This document shows positions 20,741 through 30,129 of a DNA stretch of 64,000 bases, piece by piece. Within the stretch, counting starts at the first letter, position 1. Every line of letters starts with the position of its first letter. This DNA is from Ovis canadensis. Lineage: Eukaryota > Chordata > Mammalia > Artiodactyla > Bovidae. The notes beneath the pieces were generated by a model. The model saw nothing but the letters and a program-made list of their open reading frames with translations, was not told the DNA's origin and searched no databases. The translations under genes and the position numbers were made by a program. Where the stretch lies: positions 72,162,501 to 72,226,500 of the forward strand of contig NC_091263.1 of assembly GCF_042477335.2 (NCBI RefSeq), written 5' to 3'.

Positions 20741-20917
20741 GGCATGAGGCTGGGTGGGCATTAACTCCAGTAGTTTACAACAGACCACTTACAAGTTTTC
20801 ATAGCATCCTGCAATTTTGCCTTGGTAACGTTTGCTGGCTTTTAAAAACTATATATAAATTTGAGCAGTTAATTGATTCTTGGTCTGTCTCCCTAACTCT
20901 AAGGGGAAGGATTATAT

Positions 20918-20960
20918 GTACTCACAGATAACAGTATTCACAATGCCTCACACATAGTAG
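20918..20960 (+). repeat. Flank duplication, left copy
   Basis: 'gtactcacagata', 'cagtattcacaatgcct', 'cacacatagtag'. It recurs at 21158-21208 with three substitutions and an extra ~8 bp. A Bov-tA separates the two. Confidence 0.8.
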
Positions 20961-21154
20961 AAGTGAAGTGAAGTGAAAGTCGTTCAGTCGTGTCCGACTC
21001 TTTGCGACCCCATGGACTATACAGTCCATGGAATTCTCCAGGCCAGAATACTGGAATGGGTAGCCTTTCCCTTCTCCAGGGGATCTTCTCAACCCAGGGA
21101 TGGAACCCAAGTCTCCAGCACTGCAGGTGGCTTCTTTACCAGCTGAGCCACAAG
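20961..21154 (-). mobile_element. Bov-tA SINE, antisense, Bov-tA3 type
   Basis: 'gaagtgaagtgaaagtcg', 'ggactatacagtccatgg' (the Bov-tA3-like variant), 'ccagctgagccacaaga'. It lies between the two flank copies. Confidence 0.85.
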
Positions 21155-21157
21155 AGT

Positions 21158-21208
21158 GTACTCATAGATAATGGTATTCACAATGCCTACTATATTCACA
21201 CATAGTAG
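21158..21208 (+). repeat. Flank duplication, right copy
   Basis: 'gtactcatagata', 'ggtattcacaatgcct', 'actatatt', 'cacacatagtag'. It continues into 'gttcatcaaatatttatcg', an L2/MIR-like end. Confidence 0.8.
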
Positions 21209-21209
21209 G

Positions 21210-21580
21210 GGTTCATCAAATATTTATCGAATGGATGGACTCTTTCCAGCTGCCTTAACAACAGCTATGTTTACTCACATTTGCCAGAGGCAGTTCTGGA
21301 ATGCCAACAATCCAGCTTTTCATTTTGAATGAGATCTGGCTATCATCGCAGCCAGAACCACTGTTGTAGCTGGGCCCTGGGACAGTCGGTGCCACGGAAA
21401 TGCTGCCCTGCAGAACTGGAGACATCTGCCATGTGGCCAGTGGCAGCTAGAAACTGCTGTCCAATAGTACAGCCCCTGGGTGGGTTGGCAGCAGTCAGAG
21501 TGGGGAGATTGGGGAAGACCTTGAATCATATTGTCCTGTAGCCCTTGACATCTGAAAGTGGACTACTTCAAGCCATATGG
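21210..21580. other. No recognisable feature
   Basis: Unassigned apart from the L2/MIR-like first ~25 bp. Confidence 0.35.
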
Positions 21581-21584
21581 CCTT

Positions 21585-21690
21585 CCTGTGTGGTAATATG
21601 ATTATGTCCATTTGTTTTGAGCAAGTGACTGAGGTTCAGAGTAGCCCACAAGGTCTGCTGGCTCATACCCAGCAGAGCCTGTACCTGAAC
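21585..21690 (-). repeat. MIR SINE fragment
   Basis: 'gattatgtccatttgttttg', 'agtgactgaggttcagag'. Weak. Confidence 0.4.
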
Positions 21691-21734
21691 CAGCACTTGT
21701 CAGTCCATGAGAGTCTTCCCGACATCAGCTCTGC

Positions 21735-21905
21735 CATCAGCTCTGCCATCAGCTTTCCACGTCACCTTCAGCAAGTCTCTTTACCTCAGTCTCTTCATCC
21801 GTAAGACGGGCATGGTTATCCTCACCTAACAGGGTGTTGTGAGATGAGATGAACTCTTGCACCATACGCAGAAGTCCTAGGCAGGTAGTAGGCACAGCCT
21901 TACCT
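21735..21905 (+). repeat. MIR SINE
   Basis: 'cagcaagtctctttacctca', 'gtctcttcatccgtaagac', 'cagggtgttgtgagatgag'. A 12-bp unit ('agctctgccatc') is doubled just before it. Confidence 0.65.
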
Positions 21906-22585
21906 CCCTCTAGACATTTCTCCAGCCAAGTTGTATATTCCAAGTGCCTCCCTATCTGTAACTGAAACAGAGATGTGAGCTAATAGGCGGAGGCCACCGG
22001 GAGAGGTCTTCTCTGGGTTCGACTAGACAATGAAATCCATACCTGGTTGTCGGACACACTGTCACTCAGGACACAGTCCAAGAAACTGCCTGCCTAAGGG
22101 CAGCACCAAGCCTTTCCCACCCCTGGGACTTCCCACAGCAGCTCAGGAATGTCTGGTCCTCAGGGGACAACTTAGGTCCAGAAGCTGAAATCCGTGCTGG
22201 GCAAGAAGTGCGGCCCTCAAAGACTCATGCCTTAGGAGTCAATGTCTCTTGTAACAACAGCTCCATGTGAAAAGCTTCTTGGGAGCCTGCAAGGGACACA
22301 CCCAGTAATAAGACTCTGTACAGGGGGAAGTTCAATGTTTCAAGATGTCCTCATTGAGTATTTAGAATTCATTCATGGTCATTCTAGTTCAGAGGCAATT
22401 CACCAATCAAGAGTCATCTTTAACATAAGCAATGTTGCCTGGCAACACAGCCAATATGCCACTTTCCTCCAGTTTCTGGGGTTAACAGAGATGGTAAGTT
22501 AACCCAAGGTCACATGTGTTCTTGAGAGAAGGAGAAGGGATTTGTTTAACTCTTCATCCACAGGTATTTCCTCCCCACACATATC
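21906..22585. other. No recognisable feature
   Basis: Unassigned and non-repetitive to the eye. Confidence 0.35.
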
Positions 22586-22587
22586 AA

Positions 22588-22613
22588 CACACACACACAC
22601 ACACACACACAGA
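22588..22613. repeat. (AC)n microsatellite
   Basis: About 12-13 AC units. Confidence 0.95.
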
Positions 22614-22689
22614 GCGGCCCTTTCTCCGGCCCTTCGCTCTCTCCCATCTTACACTGATTCAGAAAAAGAATGATAAAACGGAAGCACAG

Positions 22690-22870
22690 GGTGGCCTGGG
22701 GAGCTGACTTTTAAAAGTCTAGGCTTCTTGGGAGTCAAATGCCAAGAATTTCAAAAGCAAAGCCTTTCTTGTTTGAAAGTTAAGACTTCCGAGGTTCAAA
22801 TGCTGGATTGAATTCCAAGGCCAAGACTGATAAGTTTCGAATGCCATTGTTATTTTCCCGAGCTTGACCT
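22690..22870 (+). repeat. Degenerate ~35-bp period block
   Basis: Three loose units share an 'aagtct/aagact' start, a 'tcaaatgc/tcgaatgc' core and an 'aatttca/aattcca' end. It does not match a family I know. Confidence 0.35.
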
Positions 22871-23495
22871 TTGGGGTTTCGGAAAGAGAAGCCCTGAGTC
22901 AACGCACAGATTTGGTGTGCTAACCAATAAGTCTGGGGAGAAGAGACAAAGAGGCTGGTGACCCGGGCCTCCGAACACTGGATGGTTTTCTAGACTGAGA
23001 AAGCGGGGAGGAGATGAGTACGAGGGAGTCCAGACGAGGGGCACAGGGCTACAGAGATCTGGCGGTCCTTGTGGGTGACCAGTGAGGACCGCTGCTCAGA
23101 GGGTTAGCAGGAAGGGCCCGTCTGTGCCCCGAGGGGCCTCTGTTTCTAGCTGACATGCCCCTGTGCACAGCCCCGGCTTGTCACCCCATCAGACGTGGTA
23201 AGGGTGCCTGGAGCCTGGCAAGGGGCTGGTGGCCCGGAGGGAATCTTGTGACCTTGCACCAGGATGGTTCTGAGCAGAGCCCACCTGTGGTCTCCCGGCC
23301 AGGTGAAGCAAGGGGAAAACCCAGCCCCACCCTTCCGGAAATCCACACCCCACGACACGAGAGCAACAAGGCCCCCCTGCTGCCGAGTGTGTGAAGCAGG
23401 GCAGGGGACTCTTACGCCATTTCCCCAGCATGACTTGGGGGCAAAGTCACTGATTTATTTAATAAGCTGTTCTTCCCCTCTGAGCAAGGTTCTGG
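22871..23495. other. No recognisable feature
   Basis: Moderately GC-rich unassigned DNA. The several overlapping open frames on both strands follow from base composition. Confidence 0.35.
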
Positions 23496-23499
23496 GGCC

Positions 23500-23625
23500 A
23501 GACTGCCCAGGACTCACCCTGCTGCTTCCTCGATCAAGTTCTTTCATCTCTTTGTGCCTCAGTTTCTTCACCTATAAAATGGAGAGGAAAATACTCCCCG
23601 AATTTTGAAGAGTCATCTTGATGTC
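23500..23625 (+). repeat. MIR SINE
   Basis: 'tgctgcttcctcgatcaagt', 'gtgcctcagtttcttcacct', 'ataaaatggagagg'. Confidence 0.7.
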
Positions 23626-23635
23626 TAAATGGGTT

Positions 23636-24088
23636 AGTATATCCATGTGGAATCTAAAAAGAAACGATGCAAATGAACTTACAAAAAAGAAAGAGACTCA
23701 CTCACTTAGAGAACAAACTTAAGATTGCAGGGTGGGGCGGGGTAGGAGAGGAGATGGATCGAGGAAGGGATCTTCAGGGAGTTTGGCATGGACACGGACA
23801 CATTGCTATATTTAAAACGGATAACCAGCCTTCAACTAAAATTTAAAAAAAAATAAAAAATGGAAAATTAAAAAAAAAATAAATTAAAAAATGGAAAATT
23901 AAAAAAAATAAACAGATAACCAACAAAGACTGCAGAGCACATGAAACTCTGTTCAATATTAAGAGGGGGGTTGGGGGGAGATTGGATAAGTATATGTGTA
24001 TGGCTGAGTCCCTTTGCTGTTCACCTAAAACTATCACAACATTGATAATCGGCCATACCCCAATACAAAATTAATTAAAAAAAAGGAT
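23636..24088 (+). mobile_element. Ruminant L1 3' UTR end
   Basis: 'agtatatccatgtggaatc', 'gaacaaacttaagattgc', 'ggacacattgctatattta', 'gctgagtccctttgctgtt', 'aaaactatcacaacattg', ending 'aattaattaaaaaaaagg'. Truncated in the 3' UTR. A ~85-bp A-rich insert at 23830-23912 contains a doubled ~30-bp unit. Confidence 0.85.
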
Positions 24089-24164
24089 TAGTATATCTAA
24101 AGAAATCAGAAAAATTCCATGCAGCTAGCAAACCCTCCACAAATGTTTAGAACTATTATTTCTA

Positions 24165-24290
24165 CGTGTTGGACATTCCTCTATGCACCAGGGGTACAGT
24201 GGTGACCAATCAAAGCATCAGCCTCATGGAGCTTCCGTTAGGGAGCCAGGTAATAACAGACACAAAATAGTATCTATCTTTGGAAGAAAG
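24165..24290 (-). repeat. L2 LINE fragment
   Basis: 'ctctatgcaccaggggtaca', 'catggagcttccgttagg', 'taataacagacacaa' match the reverse of the L2 end. Confidence 0.55.
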
Positions 24291-24940
24291 ATAAAGCAGG
24301 GGAAGCTAAGGCGCCTTGGAGGAGGCGAGCAGCACCCATGCCTCCCCGGGCTCACTGGCCTCCAGGCAGTTCCCTGAAAGGGGCCCTGCCCCCTTGCTGC
24401 TGCCCAGGTGACCAGCCCAAGCTGCCAGCCCTCGCTGGAGGGCCCTGGCCCTCAGGAGCACCAGGAGAGTCTATAGAATCACGGATACAAAGGATATTCC
24501 CAGAAGCGCTGCTCCCACCAACCAGATGTTCCCACGCCTTTCTCCGACAGATTAGTGTCCTAGCAACTGGAAAAGGGGGAAACGGTCTGTTTCTCTCTGG
24601 GAACAGAAGGGACAAAAGACATTCAAGTTCCGCCTCTGGGAAAGCCCCACGGGCGTTCGGTTCAGGACACCTCCTTCCTCGTGGTCCCAGGTCACTGTGG
24701 GGCTCTGTGAGCCCTGGGTGACTTCCTGCAACAGAGCGGAGAGAACGGAGCTGCTGCTCCTCACCACAGGCCTGCTTCCTGGCTCGTCTCTGAACCCCCT
24801 CTTCCTTGTCTTTATTTAGGGCTCCCATCACTCGGAAAACTAGGGTCCTCCAGACTCCCCCTGCCCCCTTGTTCTCATGTGCAAACGATGGCACAGTGGT
24901 CTGGGTCTGTCCCCTCCTGTACCTGCCACGGAGTAAGAAA
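24291..24940. other. No recognisable feature
   Basis: GC-moderate, unassigned. Open frames on both strands, none recognisable. Confidence 0.35.
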
Positions 24941-24942
24941 AC

Positions 24943-25789
24943 CTAGTCACCCCTCCCACGCCATCCACGGTTTCGATTTCTGGGGTTTCATTTACTTAGG
25001 CTGAGCCACGGTCTGAAATTGTACGTGGAAGATTCCAGAAATAATCAATCCATGAGTTTCAAATCGCTCGCTGCGCTGAGTCGTGTGCTGAAATCTGTCT
25101 CCGTGGCGCTCCCTCTCGCCTAGGATGTGAATCACCCTTTTGTCCAACACATCCACGCTGGCTATGCTTCCCTTCCCGCGTCAGTCACTTAGCAGTCGTC
25201 TCGGGTATCAGATGGGCTGTCCTAGTATCGCGGTGTTCGTGTTCAAGTTGCCTTTCTTTGACTTAACAGTGGTCCCAGAGTGCAAGAGTAGGGATGCCAG
25301 CATCTCAGATATTCTCTGGCTGTGCCTAATGTCTACGTTACACTTTATCGTAAGCAAAGCATGGTCTGGGGGCTTCCCTGGTAAAGAACCCGCCTCCCAA
25401 TGCAAGAGACGTGAGTTTGATCCCTGATCTGGGAAGATCCAACATGCTGCGGGATCCTTCCCAGGGAGGCCACTAAACGCGTGCACCACAACTACTGAAG
25501 CCTGCGTGCCCTGGGGCCTGCGCTTCTTTCAAGAGAAGCCGCTGCAGCGAGCAGCCCGGGCACTGTGACTGGAGAGTAACCCCTGCTCGCTGCAGCTAGA
25601 GCAAAGCCCACACCGCAACAAAGGCCTAGCACAGCCAAGAGTAAATAAGCAAAATCACATTTTTAAAGTTCATTAAAAAAGAAAAAGCACACTCTGCGTA
25701 GGCTGTGGTACTACTTGTGGTTTTAGGCATCTCTGCAGGTCATGGATTTTATTCCCCGAGGATCAGAGAGGGGGCAACGTATACTACTG
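24943..25789 (+). mobile_element. Tigger-like DNA transposon, internally deleted, split by a SINE
   Basis: The left end matches the Tigger start ('ccatccacggtttcg', 'ccacggtctgaaattg'). The 5' region follows ('gaagattccagaaataa', 'tgaatcacccttttgtccaa'), then the degraded start of the transposase frame ('gtcccagagtgcaagagtag', where the family has a start ATG). The right end after the SINE ('gtggttttaggcatctctgc', 'gggggcaacgtatactactg') is the other terminal inverted repeat. Almost all of the transposase is missing. Confidence 0.65.
25368..25676 (+). mobile_element. CHR-type tRNA-derived SINE
   Basis: 'gggcttccctggtaaagaac' head (part deleted), 'gagtttgatccctgatctgg', full CHR body ('cacaactactgaagcctgcg', 'gcacagccaagagtaaataa'). 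Inserted in the Tigger relic. Confidence 0.85.
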
Positions 25790-26200
25790 CATAAGAAACT
25801 ATTCTGGACCTCAGAGTATCCAATGGTAGCATCTGTTCATGGGTCCAGGATCAGCCGGGGGTGGTCTGGGCAGTTCTCTAGCCTTGGATGGGCTCTCATG
25901 TGCCCGAGGGTTGCTGGCTGGCCACAGATCTAGGCTGGTCTTGGCCTGGGGCAAGTCCACAATCTCCGTCCTCCACCAGGCCAGCCTGGCGCGTGGTGAT
26001 GTCAGAGGCTCAGGGCGAGTACTGCCCAAGTGCAGGGGTCCATTTCAGCCTCTGCTGGGGTCCCATCTGCTGAAATCCCGTTGGTTGAAGCACCACACAT
26101 GGCCAAGTCCAGCGTCAAGGAACAGGCACTGCAAAGTTCAATGGCAAAGGGTGAAAAAAGAGTTAAGATCGAGTGGTATAACCTCCCCCTCCCATCACCT
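25790..26200. repeat. Possible old repeat
   Basis: 'ggtctgggcagttctctagc' and the following lines weakly recall an old mammalian repeat. Not assigned. Confidence 0.25.
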
Positions 26201-26284
26201 ATTCTGCACACCCCCTGCTTTGCCAGACCACCACTAGCTCAATTGTAGACCCTTCCCCAGCTTCTAATGACCACCCCGTCTTTC

Positions 26285-26850
26285 ACCCACTCTTGACATC
26301 TGTTCCCTCACAGAATGGACTCTTGCAGGCCACCCCACCCAGAGGGACTTCTAGCAACGTGAATCTGACCGTGTCTCTCCCCTGCCCCAAACCCGACACG
26401 ACTTTCTGTTGCCCTTGGAGTGAAATTCCAACTCCTTACAGGGAGCTTCCCTGCTGGTCCAGTGGTTAAGCATCTGCCTTCCATCAAGAGGACAGGGAAG
26501 GGTTCTACCCCTGATTGGGGAACTAAGTTTCCACGTGCCGTGGAGCAACTAAGCCTGGGCGAGCCACACCTGGAGAAGCCTACGCACCGCGAGTAGAGAG
26601 GCCTGGATGCGGTAACCTAGAGCCTGCACACCACGATGAAGACCCATTTCAGCCCAAAAAGTAAACAAATAAACGGATGAACAGACTCCTAATGAGACTA
26701 CAGAGCCCGTGGGATAAGGCTTCGCCATTTCTCTTAGCCTCACTTCTGACCACAGCCTTCTTTCCTCTGAGTCTTTCAGCAGCTGGGGTCCTCCCTCAGC
26801 CCTTCCAACGGGCTCGGCCTGTTTCTCTCTTCTGGGCCCAGAACATGCCC
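26285..26850 (+). repeat. L2 LINE fragment, split by a SINE
   Basis: Left: 'ctttctgttgcccttggagt' and 'gaaattccaactcctta'. Right: 'gactcctaatgagactacag' and 'ctgaccacagccttctttc'. The similar 'aactcctta/gactcctaa' flanks suggest a target-site duplication. Confidence 0.5.
26444..26678 (+). mobile_element. CHR-type tRNA-derived SINE
   Basis: 'gagcttccctgctggtccag', 'gggttctacccctgattggg', 'gatgaagacccatttcagcc', A-rich tail. Confidence 0.8.
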
Positions 26851-27300
26851 AGGGACACCCACTCCACAATCCCTGCTGAGCATCTTACTCTGTGTCAGGG
26901 ACGCAGTGAGGCCTTGGGGACATGGCAGGACTGGGAAGGATGTTCTTCTCTCGTTCAGCAAACACGTGGCCCCTCTCTGAACAAGCATTGGGTCAGGTGC
27001 TGGGATTGCTCCGGGGGTATTTCCTGGCCACTCTTGTCTGGTGGTGGCCCATTTACCCACCTGTCTGTGTCGCCCTGGGGTCCCCCAGCCCCTTGGGGAC
27101 TCTGGCGCCTGTGGATCTGGTACACGGCATGGAGCTGGAGAAAGGGACCCTGGATGAAAGCAAACAGACCCAGAACCTGTCCTCAGAAGGCCACGCCCAG
27201 TCCAGGCAGGGACACTCGCGTACAGTGTGTCAAGTCTGCAGACCTGGGACGAGGCAAGCTCGGATGAGGGGAGAGCTGGGGGGAGAGCGTTTGGTTCACT
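26851..27300. other. No recognisable feature
   Basis: Unassigned. The 196-codon plus-strand frame that spans 26677-27267 includes L2 sequence and shows no gene-like content. Confidence 0.35.
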
Positions 27301-27302
27301 GT

Positions 27303-27488
27303 TGTTGTTATTAAGTTGCTAAATCGTGGCCGACTCTGTGACTCCATGGACTGCAGCCCAAAACATTCTCCAGGCAAGAGGACTGGAGTGGGTTGCCATT
27401 GCCTTCTCCAGGGCATCTTCCTGACCCAGAAATTGAACCCACGTCTCCTGCACTGGTAGGCAGGTCCTTTTCCACAGAGCTATCACTG
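27303..27488 (-). mobile_element. Bov-tA SINE, antisense, diverged
   Basis: 'gttgttattaagttgctaaa', 'tccaggcaagaggactggag', 'acccagaaattgaaccc'. Small deletions in the body. Confidence 0.8.
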
Positions 27489-27544
27489 ATAAATTTCCCT
27501 GTCCTATTCATTTGGCTCATAATAGGTGCCAAATCGATATTATT

Positions 27545-27741
27545 AAAAAAAAATTTTTTTTGACGTGGATCATTTTTCCTTGAAAGTCTTTATCAAATTT
27601 GCTACAATATTGCTTCTGTTTTATGGCTTTTGGTTTTGGGGCCAGGAGGAATGTGGGATCTTGGCTCCTCGACCAGGGATCAAACCTCCATCCCCAGCAC
27701 TGGAAGGTCAAGTCTTAACCACTGGACCGTCAGGGAAGTCC
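27545..27741 (-). mobile_element. CHR-type SINE, antisense
   Basis: 'gctacaatattgcttctg', 'gaccagggatcaaacctcc', 'cttaaccactggaccgtcag', 'ggaagtcc' in order. The short CHR form, with an A/T-run junction at 27545-27560. Confidence 0.8.
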
Positions 27742-27744
27742 CCA

Positions 27745-27890
27745 AATCAGTACTTTCATTCCCCTGCTCTCGGAAAATCCCAGCTGATTTTTCAAGACCC
27801 TGATCAAAAGCCTTCTCCTGCAGGAAACCTTTCCTCTCTCTCTCTCCTAAGAGATGCTGAGTGCGCTCCACCCAGATTCCCGTCACCAAA
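27745..27890 (+). repeat. L2 LINE fragment
   Basis: 'gccttctcctgcaggaaacc' fits the L2 end. Weak. 27891-28220 holds nothing I can name. Confidence 0.35.
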
Positions 27891-28221
27891 ACAGAGCACC
27901 CACCTCCCAGCTGCTGTGTGTGCTGACTGCTAAGAGCTCTGGCTGCACCTGCCCCCGAGAATGGCTTTCAGCCAGCGGGAGCCTCCCGGGGGCCGCGTCA
28001 GGGATGCTACACTCTTCCCGTGGGAAGGGGGCAAGTACAGTTCCCTTAAGTATTGCTCCAGCTCCAGAGCAACCCGTGGGGTCAGGCTGAGGCCAGACTT
28101 CTCCTGAAACCACGTCCCTGCTTGCCTGGTTTCTTCCCTGCCTCATCTGGCTTGCCTCCCTCCCCTACCTTACATAAATGCATGTACAAGAGTGCCTGTC
28201 TAAGGCTTGGCCCAGGCTAAG

Positions 28222-28223
<2 letters not shown>

Positions 28224-28264
<41 letters not shown>
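28224..28264. repeat. (TG)n microsatellite
   Basis: About 20 TG units, directly upstream of an antisense Bov-tA. Confidence 0.95.
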
Positions 28265-28266
<2 letters not shown>

Positions 28267-28477
28267 TGCTCCTATTCAGCCACTAAGTCATGTTAGAACC
28301 TTTGTTACCCCATGGAGTGTAGCCCACCAGGCTCCTCTGTCCATGGGATTCTCCAGGCAAGAATACTGGAGTGGGTTGCCATTCCCTTCTCCAGGGAATC
28401 TTCCCAACCCAGGGATTGAATCTGGGTCTCCTGCATTGGCAGGCGGCTTCTTTACCACTGTGCCACCAGGGAAACCC
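28265..28477 (-). mobile_element. Bov-tA SINE, antisense, first of a tandem pair
   Basis: 'cagccactaagtcatgttag' to 'tgccaccagggaaacc'. Same strand as the next copy. Confidence 0.9.
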
Positions 28478-28483
28478 TATGTA

Positions 28484-28503
28484 TATATGTGTGTGTGTGT
28501 GTT
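28484..28503. repeat. (TA)/(TG)n linker
   Basis: 'tatatgtgtgtgtgtgtgtt' joins the two Bov-tA copies. Confidence 0.9.
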
Positions 28504-28698
28504 GCTCAGCCGCGTCCTACTCTTTGCAGCTCCGTGGGCTGTAGCCTGCCAGGCTACTCTGTCTGTGGAATTTCCAGGCAAGAATACTGGAGTGGGTTTG
28601 CCATGCCCTTCTCCAGGGGATCTTCCTGACCCAGGGATTGAACCCGAGTCTCCTGCGCTGCAGGCAGATTCTTTACCTTCGGGGCCACCGGGGAGTCC
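28504..28698 (-). mobile_element. Bov-tA SINE, antisense, second of a tandem pair
   Basis: 'gctcagccgcgtcctactc' to 'gggccaccggggagtcc'. Followed by another short TG/TA stretch. Confidence 0.9.
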
Positions 28699-28699
28699 T

Positions 28700-29035
28700 G
28701 TGTATATGTCTATCTCCACATATCTTATGTGATGTAAGCCTGGACCCTTGAGCCCTCTCAAGCATTCCTGTGTCCTGTTCCCTTTCACCCGCTCAGTGTG
28801 TATAAATCATGTGGAAATGGGGTCACAGCACCGAAGAAACTTGATCTCTGAATGACCACATGGAGAAGCTGATTTGGAATTTCCCACAAGTGAGAAAGAA
28901 GCTTATCTCATATTTGCGCCACTAAGGATTTGGCGGTCTGTTGGGTCCTGCAGGTGATGTTCCTGTAATGAGTACATCTGGGTCGGGTCATCTGTTAGCC
29001 TGGCTGATGCGGTGGCTCAGTGTCAGCGTCAGCGT
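28700..29035. other. No recognisable feature
   Basis: Unassigned. A doubled 'cagcgt' near 29024-29036 is minor. Confidence 0.35.
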
Positions 29036-29039
29036 GATC

Positions 29040-29150
29040 AGGCTGGGGCTCCAGCTCAGATACATTTGGCCTCCCTGGGACTCAGTTCCCTCAGCTGCAA
29101 AGGAAAAGGCACACCCCGCCCTTTGATCAGAAGCATTAAATGAGATCGGT
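29040..29150 (+). repeat. MIR SINE fragment
   Basis: 'ctgggactcagttccctcag', 'agcattaaatgagatcgg'. Confidence 0.5.
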
Positions 29151-29800
29151 TAATTTCAGGTGTCAGCTTGACTGGCCTTAAGGCGCCCAGGTATTTAGTC
29201 AAATGTTATACTGCGTGTGTCTGTGTGGATGTCCCTGGATGAGATTAACATTTCAATCAGTTGACTGAGTAAAGCAGCTTGCCTTCCCCAGTGTGGGTGG
29301 GCCCCGTCCAATCCACTGAAAGCCTGAATAGAATAAAAGGCTAAGAAAGAAGCCTTTTTGTATGCCGGTCTTGGAGGTGGGATGTTGGCCTTCTCCTGCC
29401 TTAGGACTCAGACTGGAACTTTCATCATTAGCTTTCCCAGGACTAGACTTCTCCGTCTCCATAAACACACGTGTTAGTCAACGGCTCAGTCATGTCCGAC
29501 TCCGTGACCCCATGAACTGTAGCCCACCAGGCTCCCCTGTCCACAGGATTCTCCAGGCAAGGATACTGGAGTGTGTTGCTGTTTCCTCCTCCAGGCGATC
29601 TTCCCAACCCAGGGATCGAACCCAGCTCTGCTACATTGCAGGCTGATTCTTTACCATCTAAACCACCAGGGAAGGCTCTAAAAAATAAATCTATCTATAC
29701 CTATCTATGTCTAAATATCTATATATCGATATATCAATATCTATATGTATGTATACACACACACACATCCTACTGGTTCAGTGGAGATTCCAGACTCATT
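29151..29800 (+). repeat. Old mammalian repeat, family D, split by a Bov-tA
   Basis: 'ggtgtcagcttgactggcc', 'ctggatgagattaacatttc', 'gactgagtaaagcagcttgcc', 'ggcctt...ctcctgcctta'. After the SINE, 'aaataaatctatctatacc' with a (TATC/TA) stretch is the expected 3' end. The same family lies inverted at 55105-55500. Confidence 0.55.
29473..29678 (-). mobile_element. Bov-tA SINE, antisense
   Basis: 'tagtcaacggctcagtcatg' to 'taaaccaccagggaaggc', with antisense B box 'gggatcgaaccc'. Inserted in the family D repeat. Confidence 0.9.
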
Positions 29801-30055
29801 CACGTGGGGCATTCACCCAGGCTTCATTGCTGGAGCATCACACAACGTCACCATATGTGCCTCCTCTCCTTCAGTCATCTCTAGGATCCCTGCCCCAGGG
29901 CATGGCCCTCCACCTTCACCGGGACCATCACACACCCCTCATCAGCCTCCCTGCTTCTGACCTTGCCTCTCCAATCCATCCTCCCTGAGGGCCACAAGAA
30001 TGAGGGCTCAAAACCCCACATCAGTCAGTGTTATACATGCAGCAAGCAAGCTTAC
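29801..30055. other. No recognisable feature
   Basis: Unassigned. Confidence 0.35.
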
Positions 30056-30059
30056 TAAC

Positions 30060-30125
30060 TAAGCTTAGAAGCCTCAGTTTCCCCATCTGTAAAATGGGAA
30101 GGTGAACTAGATGAACGTGAAGCCT
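30060..30125 (+). repeat. MIR SINE core
   Basis: 'gaagcctcagtttccccatc', 'tgtaaaatgggaagg'. Confidence 0.6.
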
Positions 30126-30129
30126 CCTT

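Noticed and set aside
24352-24894. 180-codon minus-strand frame
   Set aside because: GC-moderate chance frame with no recognised motif.
28178-28732. 184-codon plus-strand frame
   Set aside because: It is a translation of a TG microsatellite and two antisense Bov-tA copies.
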